The notes: a model not told the origin generated them from the letters alone. DNA of 64,000 bases from Pseudomonas viridiflava (GCF_900582625.1 NZ_UTIQ01000241.1:806001-870000), one strand, 5' to 3'. Positions 32,017 to 41,245 are shown, counted from the stretch's first letter. Numbers and translations are program-made.

Positions 32017-34380
32017 TCAACCGGAGAAGCCCACGTCGTCGGCAGACTCGGTGTGCGGCTCAGTCAATGGCGGGAGAGTGGTTCGAGCGGCGGCCGACGT
32101 GGCTGGGCCGCTCTTGTTTAGGTGCGCGGCCTTGATGAGAAAATCCCCGCTAGTCCCTGACTCAATGCCGTGCCCGTCAATGGCGATGTAACTTCCTGCT
32201 CCGTTGAGCAAGATTTTCTTTTTGGCTGTGATGTGAATTTCATCGTCGGTGCTGGTGATGCTCAGCGCGTGCCGCGCCAGCAGTTCAAGCGTGTCGTTTT
32301 GTGCCTGGACGGTGATCGGCCCCTGGTTGGCGATCAGTTTGATGCCGAGCTTGCGCACGAACAGGCTCAAGCCCTGCCCCACACCGATGAATAGACGCCT
32401 GGCGACGCTGATGTCGGCTTGATTGCCGGCGTTGACCATGACGTTGCGTCGGGCGGCCAGCTGTAGGTGCTCGCCGCTGACCAGCGCAATGCCTTGTGGC
32501 GCACTGATGAGGGCGACGGCGGCTTTCAGCTGGTCCAGTTGGTCGCGCATCAGGCTCAACTGCGCCTGCACGTCCGCCGGTTCGGCCGTTGCGGTTTGCG
32601 CATCGTCCGAGAGCTGTCGCAACTGCTCGCCGGCTTCCTGCAAATGGTCCATCGCGGTGCGCATGTCGAGCATCGGGCCCTGCGCGCCGGCTTGTTTGTC
32701 GGCGCTGATAAAGACACCGGCGCCGGCCCGAATTGCGGCATGGCCGTCGGTGCGCAATTCGGCCCCTTCGCCACGTTTTGCTTTCTCGCCGTCTACCAGG
32801 TGCCCGAGGTTGAGCTGGCTTTTACCGCTGTGTTCGGTGCTGAGTTTGATGTGCTCTTCGCCGCGGGTGTCGTCCAGCCGCAGCTTGTTGTTGCTGGGTG
32901 TACGCAGCACGTTGCGCTTGTGGTTGCGCCGGGTGACGAGGTCGGGATGCTGACTGTCATGCAGCGCATGGGCGATATAAGGACGGTCCGGGTCACCGTG
33001 TTCAAACGCAATAGCCACCTCGGCGCCCGCAAGCAGCGGCATGTGCAGACCGTAGGTATGGCCAGCGTAGGGCCGTGCCAACCGCAGCCACAGGCTTTCG
33101 TTTCCGGCCGCCCAACTGGCGCGGTCGAACAGGAACCTGACTTTGTAGCGGCCATGAAGGTCGATGTGACCATAAGGATCGTTAGCGTTTTTGGCAGTGA
33201 TGCGCGCAGGAACGGTGCCGGCAATGGAAGGCTTGGCCAATAACGGCGGGCGGAAGCAGTAAACCGGCGAATAGGGAATGGCCTGGAAATGCACGTCGAG
33301 GCTGCTGTCTCGCGCCGCACTCAACGTCAGTCGCGTGATAACCGCACCCGCAGAAAATGCGTGTGGCGCGCCACCCATTACCTTCAGCACGTGCCCCGCC
33401 ATCACGCCGGCATTGGCACTGACGCCGCTGAGCCGAACCTGGTTATTGAGGTACTGCTCATGGCGCAAGCGGGCGAAAAACGCCCCGGTTTCGGTGGGCA
33501 CGTGTGCGCCAGTGGCATAACGGTCCCCTATCTCGCGGTAGGGTTCGTTGAATAGATAGGCGTGGCCGTGGGTGCTTTTTGCGCCCTGGCTGAGATCTAT
33601 CTCGGTGTCCATCTGCGCAGCGGCATCGGTGTAAACGTAACTGCGAACCGCCACTTCGCGCTCAACGACCTGATGGTTGCACTGTAAGTCCCACACTGCG
33701 TCTGCGTCGTCACTGCTCACGCCCGACGGCGTGCGACAAGGCAATTCAAGCCCGAACGTATAGCGCGACTGGTCGTCATGAAACTCGACCACATCGATTC
33801 GCAAGCGGTCATCGCTGACGAAACGAAACCAGATGCCAACCTCAGCGAGCAGACGGCAGATAAACGCTAAGTCGCTTTCTGCGTACTGCATCACTTGTTC
33901 GCGCTGGGGATATTCGCGGACTAAGTTGAGGAAGAAATCCTGGCCGCGAAATCCATGGCGGTCGCGCAAAATGCTCTCGACGATCTGCGGCACGCTTTGC
34001 TGCTGATACACGCAGAACTGCTGCCCACGACCGAGCAAGGCGAAGCGAGGCTCCAGCGTCACTTCGTAGCGCGCCTCGTCGCGCGAACCGGACACCCGTT
34101 TAAACCCCGTCAGCACGCCGTACAGCGTACGCAACGGTTTTGCCTCGGGCATCTCGAAGCCGCGCAGCGGTGGGGGTTCAGGCCGGGCAAAAAGACTGAA
34201 ACTGGCCTGCTTGCCAAGCAGTTGTTCGGCGTCGATATCTTGCGCCGTGCACGTGAATTCGATGGCGTAGCGAAACAGCTCGCTAAGGCCTTCGTCGCTC
34301 CGGAAAGCCAGAACGTCGAGGTGAAGGTCGTTATCCCAAACCCGCAAAATATGGCGGCTGTGGTCGAAAAACGGGCGCAT
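32017..34380 (-). CDS. tssI: Type VI secretion spike protein VgrG (TssI)
   Basis: A 787-residue VgrG. The N-terminal gp27-like part (FRYAIEFTCTAQDIDAEQLL, VESILRDRHGFRGQDFFLNL) is followed by the gp5-like OB fold with DPYGHIDLHGRYKVRFLFDR and HGDPDRPYIAHALHD near residue 500, and then a DUF2345 extension with beta-helical repeats (LAARRNVMVNAGNQADISVA). AGG with 6-base spacing supports the ATG at 34380. No structural tss genes are in the window, so this is an orphan vgrG-effector island served by a core system elsewhere. Confidence 0.95.
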   Translation of the reverse strand: MRPFFDHSRHILRVWDNDLHLDVLAFRSDEGLSELFRYAIEFTCTAQDIDAEQLLGKQASFSLFARPEPPPLRGFEMPEAKPLRTLYGVLTGFKRVSGSRDEARYEVTLEPRFALLGRGQQFCVYQQQSVPQIVESILRDRHGFRGQDFFLNLVREYPQREQVMQYAESDLAFICRLLAEVGIWFRFVSDDRLRIDVVEFHDDQSRYTFGLELPCRTPSGVSSDDADAVWDLQCNHQVVEREVAVRSYVYTDAAAQMDTEIDLSQGAKSTHGHAYLFNEPYREIGDRYATGAHVPTETGAFFARLRHEQYLNNQVRLSGVSANAGVMAGHVLKVMGGAPHAFSAGAVITRLTLSAARDSSLDVHFQAIPYSPVYCFRPPLLAKPSIAGTVPARITAKNANDPYGHIDLHGRYKVRFLFDRASWAAGNESLWLRLARPYAGHTYGLHMPLLAGAEVAIAFEHGDPDRPYIAHALHDSQHPDLVTRRNHKRNVLRTPSNNKLRLDDTRGEEHIKLSTEHSGKSQLNLGHLVDGEKAKRGEGAELRTDGHAAIRAGAGVFISADKQAGAQGPMLDMRTAMDHLQEAGEQLRQLSDDAQTATAEPADVQAQLSLMRDQLDQLKAAVALISAPQGIALVSGEHLQLAARRNVMVNAGNQADISVARRLFIGVGQGLSLFVRKLGIKLIANQGPITVQAQNDTLELLARHALSITSTDDEIHITAKKKILLNGAGSYIAIDGHGIESGTSGDFLIKAAHLNKSGPATSAAARTTLPPLTEPHTESADDVGFSG

Positions 34381-34616
34381 GAAAAGCCTCATCGCGATGA
34401 GCGCGTGCGATATAAACGCAGGCGCAAAAAACGAGCGAGAAGCGAGGACCACTCGGCTCGTTGGCGATGAAGTAGAACTGGCGAGCAACAGCGGCGAAGC
34501 CAGACGCCTCGCAAAGCCGCAAGGGCAAATCACGGTTTGCCTCGCGACTTTGCTTACGGTGCCTTATAGGTTAGAGGCGACTGGTTGCTGAGAAGGTGCA
34601 GCCGGCTCGTTGAGGA

Positions 34617-35378
34617 TTAATGTTGTAGCCGGTATCCGGTGCGGAATATCTGCCCAACGATGACGACGCACACCAGCAGAAACGCCAGCAAAAAGGCGAT
34701 GTCGACCATGGGGTTGAATTCAGTGATGTCGAAGAACGCCCAGCGAAAGGCGTCCACCAGGTACACCACCGGGTTGAACAGGCTGATGGTCTGCCAGGTG
34801 GGCGGCAGCATGTTCAGCGAGTAGAAACTGCCGCCTAAAAACGTCAGCGGCGTGATGACCAGCGAGGGCACGACTTCGAGCTTGTCCCAGCCGTCGACGC
34901 ACAGGCCGACGATAAAGCCGAGCATGCTGAACGACACTGCGCAGAGCAACAAAATGCCAAACGCCCAGAACGGATGCGCCACTTCATACGGTACGAAAAC
35001 GCGCGCGGTGATCAGAATCGCGGCGGCCAGCACCATCGATTTCACCACCGCCGCGCCGACGTAGCCGAAGACGATTTCGGTGGGCGACAACGGCGCCGAC
35101 AAAATCTCGTAAATCGCGCCGGAGTAGCGCGGCATGTAAATGCCAAAAGCGGCGTTGGAGACGCTTTGCGTCAGCACCGCCAGCAAGGTCAGGCCGGGCA
35201 CGATAAAGCTGCCGTACGGAATGCTGCCGATTTCGGCCATGCGCGAACCGATGGCCGAACCGAACACCACGAAATACAGCGCGGTGGCCAATACCGGCGC
35301 CGCCAGGCTTTGCATCAGGGTGCGGGCAGAGCGCGCCATTTCGAAGCGGAAGATGGCGTAGATGGAATAGAAATTCAT
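34617..35378 (-). CDS. yadH: ABC-2 type exporter permease (YadH family)
   Basis: A 253-residue inner-membrane protein with six hydrophobic segments, typical of ABC-2 permeases. The conserved region FLGGSFYSLNMLPPTWQTIS near residue 185 and NPVVYLVDAFRW are family hallmarks. Its ATG overlaps the stop of the ATPase gene by 4 bases. Together they form a YadGH-type exporter of unknown substrate. Confidence 0.9.
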   Translation of the reverse strand: MNFYSIYAIFRFEMARSARTLMQSLAAPVLATALYFVVFGSAIGSRMAEIGSIPYGSFIVPGLTLLAVLTQSVSNAAFGIYMPRYSGAIYEILSAPLSPTEIVFGYVGAAVVKSMVLAAAILITARVFVPYEVAHPFWAFGILLLCAVSFSMLGFIVGLCVDGWDKLEVVPSLVITPLTFLGGSFYSLNMLPPTWQTISLFNPVVYLVDAFRWAFFDITEFNPMVDIAFLLAFLLVCVVIVGQIFRTGYRLQH

Positions 35379-36295
35379 GCGGGCTTTCTCAGCAATTCGA
35401 CAAAGATGTCCTCAAGCGAGCTTTCCGAGGTGTGCAGGTCTTTGAAGTCGATATCGTTGGCGGCCAGACGCCGCAGGAAGTCGGCGATGCCTTGGTTGTT
35501 GCGCGCGACATCGAGGACCAATTCGCGGCCTTGGTCGGCTAATTCCACCGGGAAACCGGCCAAGTCTGCCGGCAGTTCTGTGAGCGGCTGCTGCAATTGC
35601 AGGCGCAACTGGCGACGGCCCAGGCGCGCCATCAGATCAGTTTTATTTTCCACCAGCAGCAAACGGCCATCGCTGATCACGCCCACGCGGTCGGCCATTT
35701 CTTCGGCTTCTTCGAGGTAGTGAGTGGTCAGCACAATGGTCACGCCACGGTCGCGCAGGCGGCGCACCATGGTCCACATGTCGCGGCGCAATTCTACGTC
35801 GACGCCGGCGGTGGGCTCGTCGAGAAACAAGACTTGCGGCTCATGGGCCAGCGCCTTGGCGATCATTACCCGGCGCCGCATGCCGCCCGATAACGTCATG
35901 GTGGCGTCGTCGCGTTTATTCCACAGCGACAGGTCGCGCAAAATTTGTTCGAGCAGTTCGGGCGCGGGGGCCTTGCCAAATAAACCGCGGCTGAAGCGCA
36001 CGCTCGACAGCACGCTTTCAAAGCCTTCGTTGACCATTTCTTGCGGCACCAAACCGACCTTGGCACGCGCCTCGCGGTATTGGCGGGGCAGCTCCAGGCC
36101 GTCGATGAAAATGCTGCCACCGGTGGGTTTGACCAGGCCGCAAATGGCGCCGATCAACGTGGACTTGCCCGCGCCGTTTGGCCCCAGCAAGGCAAAAATT
36201 TCGCCGTGTTGAATTTCCAGATCGACCCCGCGCAAGGCTTGAAAGCCGTTGGCGTAGGTCTTTTCCAAGCCCCGAAGGGATATAGCGCTGCTCAT
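35375..36295 (-). CDS. yadG: ABC exporter ATPase (YadG family)
   Basis: A 306-residue ATP-binding subunit. Walker A is GPNGAGKST (residues 38-46), the signature LSGGMRRR is near 137, Walker B is VLFLDEPTAGVD near 157, and the switch His is in TTHYLEEAEEMAD. The C-terminal DUF4162-like tail ends SSLEDIFVELLRKPA. Its ATG overlaps the LysR gene stop as ATGA, so it is coupled to that regulator and may belong to its regulon. Confidence 0.92.
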   Translation of the reverse strand: MSSAISLRGLEKTYANGFQALRGVDLEIQHGEIFALLGPNGAGKSTLIGAICGLVKPTGGSIFIDGLELPRQYREARAKVGLVPQEMVNEGFESVLSSVRFSRGLFGKAPAPELLEQILRDLSLWNKRDDATMTLSGGMRRRVMIAKALAHEPQVLFLDEPTAGVDVELRRDMWTMVRRLRDRGVTIVLTTHYLEEAEEMADRVGVISDGRLLLVENKTDLMARLGRRQLRLQLQQPLTELPADLAGFPVELADQGRELVLDVARNNQGIADFLRRLAANDIDFKDLHTSESSLEDIFVELLRKPA

Positions 36296-37200
36296 GCAGA
36301 GTCACCCAGGCATTCAGTAATTTTGCTGCGCAACCAGCGTTGCGCAGGGTCCATATCCTGGGTTGCGCCCCAGGCCATGGACAGATCATAAACCGGCGCC
36401 TCGAAGGGCAGTTCGTCGACACGCAAACCACCGTTGGAGGTCAGCGCGGCGGCGGCATAATCCGGCACCGTGGCGACCATACGCGTACCGGGCAACAACT
36501 GGCTCAAACCGTAGAACTGCGGCACCGCCAATTTCACCTGACGGCTGCGTCCGCGCTTGGCCAGTTCCTCGTCGATAAAACCGCTGAGGTCACCGGCGAA
36601 GGTCACCAGCGCGTGGGGACGGTCGCAGTAGTCGTCCATGGTCATGGGCGTGTTTTCGGTATCGCCGCGCACCATTACCGAACGGCTGCGACGCAGGGTT
36701 TTGCATTTGGCATTGGCGGGCAGGTCGCCGGTGTAGCAGATGCCAAGGGAGATTTCGCCGGCCGACAGTTGGTTGCAAATCGACAAGTAGTGCGTGCGGC
36801 GAACCACCAGCGTGATATGCGGCGCTTCAACGCTGAGCACGCGCATCAGTTGCGGCAACAAACCCAGCTCGACGTCATCGCTCAAACCGATGCGAAACAC
36901 TTCGCGGCTGGTGCAGGGATCGAATTCCACGCTTTGGCCGATGGCCGAGGAGATGGTGTCCAGCGCCGGACGCAGCAAGCCTTCCAGCTCGATGGCTCGC
37001 GGCGTGGGCTCCATACTGCGGCCCACGCGCACGAACAGCGGATCGTTGTACAAGGTGCGCAGGCGGCCGAGGGCGGCGCTCACTGCCGGTTGGCCCAAAA
37101 ACAAACGCTCCGCCGCGCGGCTGACATTGCGCTCGATCATCATCATTTCGAAAACGATCAGCAGGTTGAGGTCTACGCGGCGAAGGTCTATGCGGTTCAT
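36292..37200 (-). CDS. LysR-family regulator (NodD/LinR-like subgroup)
   Basis: A 302-residue regulator. The N-terminal HTH is RVDLNLLIVFEMMMIERNVS then RAAERLFLGQPAVSAALGRL, followed by a linker and an effector domain (FRIGLSDDVELGLLPQLM near residue 95). GGGAG precedes the ATG at 37200; an upstream in-frame ATG at 37293 would read through the promoter element. The gene overlaps yadG by 4 bases. The element 55 bp upstream (37255-37294) also occurs before the isochorismatase gene (38626) and the alpha/beta hydrolase gene (22232). This points to autoregulation plus control of both enzymes. Confidence 0.9.
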   Translation of the reverse strand: MNRIDLRRVDLNLLIVFEMMMIERNVSRAAERLFLGQPAVSAALGRLRTLYNDPLFVRVGRSMEPTPRAIELEGLLRPALDTISSAIGQSVEFDPCTSREVFRIGLSDDVELGLLPQLMRVLSVEAPHITLVVRRTHYLSICNQLSAGEISLGICYTGDLPANAKCKTLRRSRSVMVRGDTENTPMTMDDYCDRPHALVTFAGDLSGFIDEELAKRGRSRQVKLAVPQFYGLSQLLPGTRMVATVPDYAAAALTSNGGLRVDELPFEAPVYDLSMAWGATQDMDPAQRWLRSKITECLGDSA

Positions 37201-37254
37201 GAGTGGGACTCCCTGTGGTGTGGGAGCCATGATCGTCCGCTTGGCTTGGCCTGA

Positions 37255-37294
37255 GAATAGACACGCCTGCATAGCCGCCGTGCAGAAATGCAAG
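37255..37294 (-). promoter_or_regulatory. Shared LysR-type promoter element, copy C (own promoter of the LysR gene)
   Basis: On the minus strand: TTGCATTTCTGCA, nine bases, TGCAG, three bases, TGTCTATTC. The fixed blocks and spacing equal those of copies A and B, while the variable bases differ. It is therefore the most divergent copy and the most informative about what is constrained. Confidence 0.65.
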
Positions 37295-37346
37295 GCGCCT
37301 GCGCCACTAGGGCTGACGCGTGTTTCGTGGTTGAAAACGAACAGAA

Positions 37347-37625
37347 TCAGTTCTCGGCTTTGCCCTTGGCAGCCTCAAGTTCTTTCATGCGTTTGTCGTA
37401 CAAATCGCAATGGCTGTCGCGGTCGGCCGAGTCGGTATCCAGACGCATCTTCTCGACCTCATCGTTGATTTCTTTGGCTTTCTGCGGATTTTGCTCGGTG
37501 AGCTGGTGCACTTTAGCCGCCAGTTGTTGCGCCTTTTGCTCGGCTTCTTCAGGCGTACAGCTGGCCCAAGTGGACCCCGCGGCAAGCAGGGTGGCGGCGG
37601 CGGTAATGCTCAATAGAAGCTTCAT
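37347..37625 (-). CDS. Small exported protein of unknown function
   Basis: A 92-residue protein with a signal peptide (MKLLLSITAAATLLAAGSTW, cleaved after ASTWA or nearby). The mature part is charged and helical (TPEEAEQKAQQLAAKVHQLT) with a Cys near each end of the helical region (SCTPEE, HCDLYD). AGGAC precedes the ATG at 37625. Size and style resemble the exported protein at 6565-6873. No function can be given. Confidence 0.72.
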   Translation of the reverse strand: MKLLLSITAAATLLAAGSTWASCTPEEAEQKAQQLAAKVHQLTEQNPQKAKEINDEVEKMRLDTDSADRDSHCDLYDKRMKELEAAKGKAEN

Positions 37626-37730
37626 GGTCCTGTCCTTTGGCGTGATGGCTCTCATGGGGTGGAGGACTGAGCACGGCAGAAAGTTCAGGCGAAACGACGG
37701 AAGACGGGCCACGGCGTGCGCTCGGGAAAT

Positions 37731-37790
37731 CGCGGCTAAAGCCGCTCCCACAGGATTTCGGTGTCCTGTAGGAGCGGCTTTAGCCGCGAG
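37731..37790. repeat. REPIN (inverted REP doublet)
   Basis: Two REP sequences in inverted orientation (37731-37756 and 37765-37790), each with the stem GCGGCT-AA-AGCCGC and a CTNCACA or TCCTACA tail, separated by 8 bases. REPINs are dispersed by the RAYT transposase in Pseudomonas. Confidence 0.85.
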
Positions 37791-37807
37791 CTTTTCGCGC
37801 GCACACG

Positions 37808-37838
37808 AAAAAACTCCCGCCTCGAAGCATCGAGGCGG
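37808..37838 (-). terminator. Intrinsic terminator of the isochorismatase gene
   Basis: A 9 bp perfect stem (37817-37825 with 37830-37838) with a 4-base loop, followed on the minus strand by GGAGTTTTTTC. It lies 30 bp after the stop at 37868. Confidence 0.75.
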
Positions 37839-37867
37839 AAGTGTTTATACGCCGCAGCGTTTAGCCA

Positions 37868-38521
37868 TTAATGACCTTCAGAGGCATTGAACATGGTCTT
37901 GGCGTAGATCAGGCCCAGGCCGTATGCGCCGCCGTGGGCGATGGAGGTCTTGACGGTTTCGTCGTAGGTCTCGCCGCGTGCCCAGTCACGTTGCAATTCA
38001 AGCAGGTATTGCAGCGAGGTCATCGGGCGGGCGCCCAGTTGCACCATGCGCTGGATTGCCATTTCGTGGGCTTCTACCGACACGTCACCACAGGCGTCAG
38101 CGATGAAGTACACCTCGAACCCTTGGTCCAGGGCAGACAGCGCTGGGCCTACGATGCAGACCGAAGTCCACAAGCCGGCGAGGACGATTTTCTGTTTGCC
38201 GGCGGCGTTCACCTGTACCGCAATGCGCTCGTCTTCCCAGGTGTTCATGCTGGTGCGGTCGATGATGGTGTGTTCGGGGAATACCGATTTGATTTCATCG
38301 AAAATCGGACCGGAGAAGCTCTTCTCGGCGACGGTGGTGAGGATGGTCGACACTTTGAATTCACGTGCTGCCTTGGCGACCAGTGCAGCGTTGTTGCGCA
38401 GGGTGGTGGCATCGATCGACTTGGTCGCGAAGGACATCTGCGATTGGTGGTCGATCATGATCAGGGTGTGGTCGTCGTGGTTCAGAAGGGTTTTGCCTGG
38501 AACTGCTTTTGCGATTGCCAT
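37868..38521 (-). CDS. Isochorismatase-family hydrolase (YcaC-like)
   Basis: A 217-residue cysteine hydrolase-fold protein. The N-terminal catalytic Asp is in LIMIDHQSQM (near residue 24), the Lys in TVAEKSFSG (near 80), and the nucleophilic Cys in LAGLWTSVCIVGPAL (near 120). The length and the C-terminal GAYGLGLIYAKTMFNAS are like YcaC proteins, whose substrate is not settled. The ATG at 38521 is preceded by AAGGAAAT; the upstream frame would run through the regulatory element at 38626. Control by the LysR protein at 36292 is predicted. Confidence 0.9.
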   Translation of the reverse strand: MAIAKAVPGKTLLNHDDHTLIMIDHQSQMSFATKSIDATTLRNNAALVAKAAREFKVSTILTTVAEKSFSGPIFDEIKSVFPEHTIIDRTSMNTWEDERIAVQVNAAGKQKIVLAGLWTSVCIVGPALSALDQGFEVYFIADACGDVSVEAHEMAIQRMVQLGARPMTSLQYLLELQRDWARGETYDETVKTSIAHGGAYGLGLIYAKTMFNASEGH

Positions 38522-38625
38522 GGGTAGATTTCCTTTTAGTCGTAATGGTCTGAGTAGCGGGTTTAGTTGAATTCGTTGGCTTGTTTGCAAACCGTGGAGC
38601 CATGATGCCCGGCCGCCAGAAAGCC

Positions 38626-38667
38626 CGGAATAGACAGGGCTGCACGGGCACTTTGCAGAATTGCAAA
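38626..38667 (-). promoter_or_regulatory. Shared LysR-type promoter element, copy B (isochorismatase)
   Basis: On the minus strand: TTGCAATTCTGCA, nine bases, TGCAG, three bases, TGTCTATTC, followed by CG. It differs from copy A (22232-22273) at only two of 42 positions although the genes are 16 kb apart and unrelated in sequence. It lies 105 bp before the ATG at 38521, the same distance as for copy A. Confidence 0.7.
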
Positions 38668-38736
38668 GGGCCTGGATTGATGTTTTGTGCGAAGGGAATG
38701 ACAGGGGCAATCGCGGGGATTAAGGCGTTTCCAGGA

Positions 38737-38800
38737 ATCGAGGCTAAAGCCTCTCCTACACTTCGAACACTGCCCCTGTAGGAGAGGCTTCAGCCTCGAT
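38737..38800. repeat. REPIN with altered stem (GAGGC type)
   Basis: An inverted pair (38737-38760 and 38777-38800). The REP stem here is GAGGCT-NA-AGCCTC instead of GCGGCT-NA-AGCCGC, while the TCCTACA tail is unchanged. Both sides of each stem changed together, keeping pairing. Confidence 0.8.
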
Positions 38801-38830
38801 GCTGTTGATCTGCGAAGCCCAACGGCGATC

Positions 38831-41188
38831 TCAGAACAGATCCAACTGCCCACCCACCAACGTGCCGAAGTCGTCATCGACGAAGGGCAGAATCGCGTCT
38901 GCCACTGGCTGCAGCTGGCGTGTCAGGTAGTGGTCGTAGTCGATAGGTGAGGTGACCGCTTCCAGCGGCTGCGGTCCGGCCAGGGTAATCAGGTAGCTGA
39001 TCCAGCCGCCGCGCTGGTATTGCCGGGGCCGGCCAAGCTCGGCGTTATAGGCATCGGCAATGCGCGCGGCGCGTACATGGGGCGGCACGTTGCGTTCGTA
39101 GTCATCCAGCGGGCGACGCAGGCGTTTGCGATACACCAGGAGGTCGTCCTGCTCACCGGCCAGCGTCGCGGCCACGAAGTCGCGCACGTAGGCTTGGTAG
39201 GGTTGCCGGCGAAAGATGCGCTCGTACAGTTGTTGCTGGAACTGCTGCGCCAGCGGCGACCAGTCGGTGCGCACCGATTCCAATCCTTTGTAAACCATCT
39301 GCTCGCCCATCAAACCGGCGTAGCGCTTCTTGCTGCCCTCCTCCGCGCCGCGAATGGTCGGCATCAGAAAACGGCGGAAGTGGGTTTCGTATTGCAGCTC
39401 CAGGGCGCTGGTCAAACCCAGTTCTTCGGTGAGGTGCCTGCGCCACCAGTCGTTGACCATTTGCACCAAACCGCGACCGATCACGCCGGCCTCATCGTCG
39501 CTGTGTTCGCGACCGAGCCAGACGAAGGTGGAGTCGGTGTCGCCATAGATCACGGTGTGGCCCTGGGCTTCGATCAGCTCGCGGGTTTTATGCATGATCT
39601 GGTGGCCGCGCAAGGTAATCGACGACGCCAGGCGTGGATCAAAGAATCGGCAACCGCTGGAGCCGAGCACGCCGTAAAAGGCGTTCATGATGATTTTCAG
39701 CGCCTGCGACAGTGGCTTGTTGCTGTCGCGTTTCGCCTGCTCCCGCCCTTCGGCCACGCGCGACACAATGGCGGGCAGGCAATGCCGCTGACGAGAAAAT
39801 CGCGCTCCGCGAAAGCCTTCAACCGTGGCGCTCTCATCGCTCTCGCGCAGCCCTTCGACCAGGCCAACCGGGTCGATGAGAAAGGTGCGAATAATCGAGG
39901 GGTACAGGCTCTTGTAATCCAGCACCAGCACCGACTCGTACAAGCCTGGCCGCGAGTCCATGACGAAGCCACCGGGGCTGGCTTCAGGCGGCCGCTCGCC
40001 GAGGTTCGGCGCGACGAAACCCTGACGGTGCATCAGCGGCATATACAAATGGGTAAAGGCCGCCACCGAGCCGCCGCTACGGTCGGCGGGCAGGCCGGTG
40101 ACGCTGGCGCGTTCGAGCAAAAAACTCAGCAGTTCGGTTTTGCCGAAGATGCGCGTCACCAGCTCGCAATCTTTCAGGTTGTAGCGCGCGAGGGCCGGTT
40201 TGTCCTCGGCGAACATGCGGTCGATTTCGTCCATGCGCTGATACGGCGTGGAAATATCCTTGCCTTCGCCGAGCAAGGTTTGCGCGACGTTTTCCAGGCT
40301 GAACGAAGGAAAGCTCCAGGTCGCCGAACGCAGCGCTTCGATGCCATCGATGATCAACCGCCCGGCCGCCTCGGCGAAAAAATGGTTGCTGCGCGCGCCG
40401 TGTTCGCGCCAGCCCATGGCCTCGCCGTCGCGGCCCAAGCGCAGTGGAATTTGTAGTTTTTGCGAATGCTCCAGCAGCACGCGCAAGTCGAACTGCACCA
40501 CGTTCCAGCCAATGATGGCGTCGGGGTCGTGGGTCGCCAGCCAGGTATTCAGGCGTTCGAGCAACTGCCCGCGCGTGTCGCAATATTCGAGGTCGAAATT
40601 CACCGCGCTGTCGTCGGCATTAGGCGGGCCAAGCATGTACACCTGACGCTGGCCGCAGCCTTCGATGGCGATGGAATACAACTCGCCATGGCGGGTGGTT
40701 TCGATGTCGAGCGAGGCCAGTTTCAGCTGCGGACGGTAGTCGGGGTCGGGCTTGAGTTGCGCATCATCGAAACCGCCCTGCCCGTCCGGCGTGCCGGAAA
40801 ACAGCACCGGCGCAGTAATAAAACGCTCCATCAGGTAGCGCTCGGGCGGGCGAATGTCGGCTTCGTACACATCGACGCCGACACTGCGCAGCAGCTTGTC
40901 GATGTTCATCAATTGCCGATGCTGACGGGTGTAGACGCCAAGCACCGGGCGGTGATGAAAGTCCTGCAATTGCAGTTCGCGCAGCTCGACGTCTTTCTCT
41001 TTGCCCAACATGCCTTCAACCCGCAAACGCTGCTCGGCTGGCACAAACGCGACCGAGGTTTGCACCGGCAAACGCAGCAGTCGCGGGCCGTCGTCGGTGG
41101 CCACCCAGAAGCTCACCTGCGTGCCCGCCGGGGTGTCACGCCAGTGCCGCGAAAGCAGAAAGCCGCGCTGTAGGGGTTGCGCCGTCAT
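38831..41188 (-). CDS. polB: DNA polymerase II (B family)
   Basis: A 785-residue B-family polymerase, matching the 783-787 residues of PolB. The 3'-5' exonuclease motifs ASLDIETTRHGELYS (near residue 154) and IIGWNVVQFDLRVLLEH are intact. Polymerase motif A, DYKSLYPSIIRTFL, is near residue 421; KIIMNAFYGVLGSSGCRFFD is motif B; and YGDTDSTFVWLG near 547 is motif C. It performs translesion and replication-restart synthesis after DNA damage. A LexA box lies 42 bp upstream of the ATG at 41188, so SOS induction is expected. Confidence 0.96.
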   Translation of the reverse strand: MTAQPLQRGFLLSRHWRDTPAGTQVSFWVATDDGPRLLRLPVQTSVAFVPAEQRLRVEGMLGKEKDVELRELQLQDFHHRPVLGVYTRQHRQLMNIDKLLRSVGVDVYEADIRPPERYLMERFITAPVLFSGTPDGQGGFDDAQLKPDPDYRPQLKLASLDIETTRHGELYSIAIEGCGQRQVYMLGPPNADDSAVNFDLEYCDTRGQLLERLNTWLATHDPDAIIGWNVVQFDLRVLLEHSQKLQIPLRLGRDGEAMGWREHGARSNHFFAEAAGRLIIDGIEALRSATWSFPSFSLENVAQTLLGEGKDISTPYQRMDEIDRMFAEDKPALARYNLKDCELVTRIFGKTELLSFLLERASVTGLPADRSGGSVAAFTHLYMPLMHRQGFVAPNLGERPPEASPGGFVMDSRPGLYESVLVLDYKSLYPSIIRTFLIDPVGLVEGLRESDESATVEGFRGARFSRQRHCLPAIVSRVAEGREQAKRDSNKPLSQALKIIMNAFYGVLGSSGCRFFDPRLASSITLRGHQIMHKTRELIEAQGHTVIYGDTDSTFVWLGREHSDDEAGVIGRGLVQMVNDWWRRHLTEELGLTSALELQYETHFRRFLMPTIRGAEEGSKKRYAGLMGEQMVYKGLESVRTDWSPLAQQFQQQLYERIFRRQPYQAYVRDFVAATLAGEQDDLLVYRKRLRRPLDDYERNVPPHVRAARIADAYNAELGRPRQYQRGGWISYLITLAGPQPLEAVTSPIDYDHYLTRQLQPVADAILPFVDDDFGTLVGGQLDLF

Positions 41189-41229
41189 GAAGGTGCCGAG
41201 AGCCGCGTCAGAAAGAACGAACGATTCTA

Positions 41230-41245
41230 CTGTATCGATATACAG
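41230..41245. promoter_or_regulatory. LexA (SOS) box of polB
   Basis: CTGTATCGATATACAG is a perfect 16 bp palindrome matching the gammaproteobacterial CTGT-N8-ACAG LexA consensus, placed 42-57 bp before the polB start. Confidence 0.9.

Noticed and set aside
39020..40456. 478-codon plus-strand frame opposite polB
   Set aside because: Antisense shadow; all polymerase motifs are on the minus strand.
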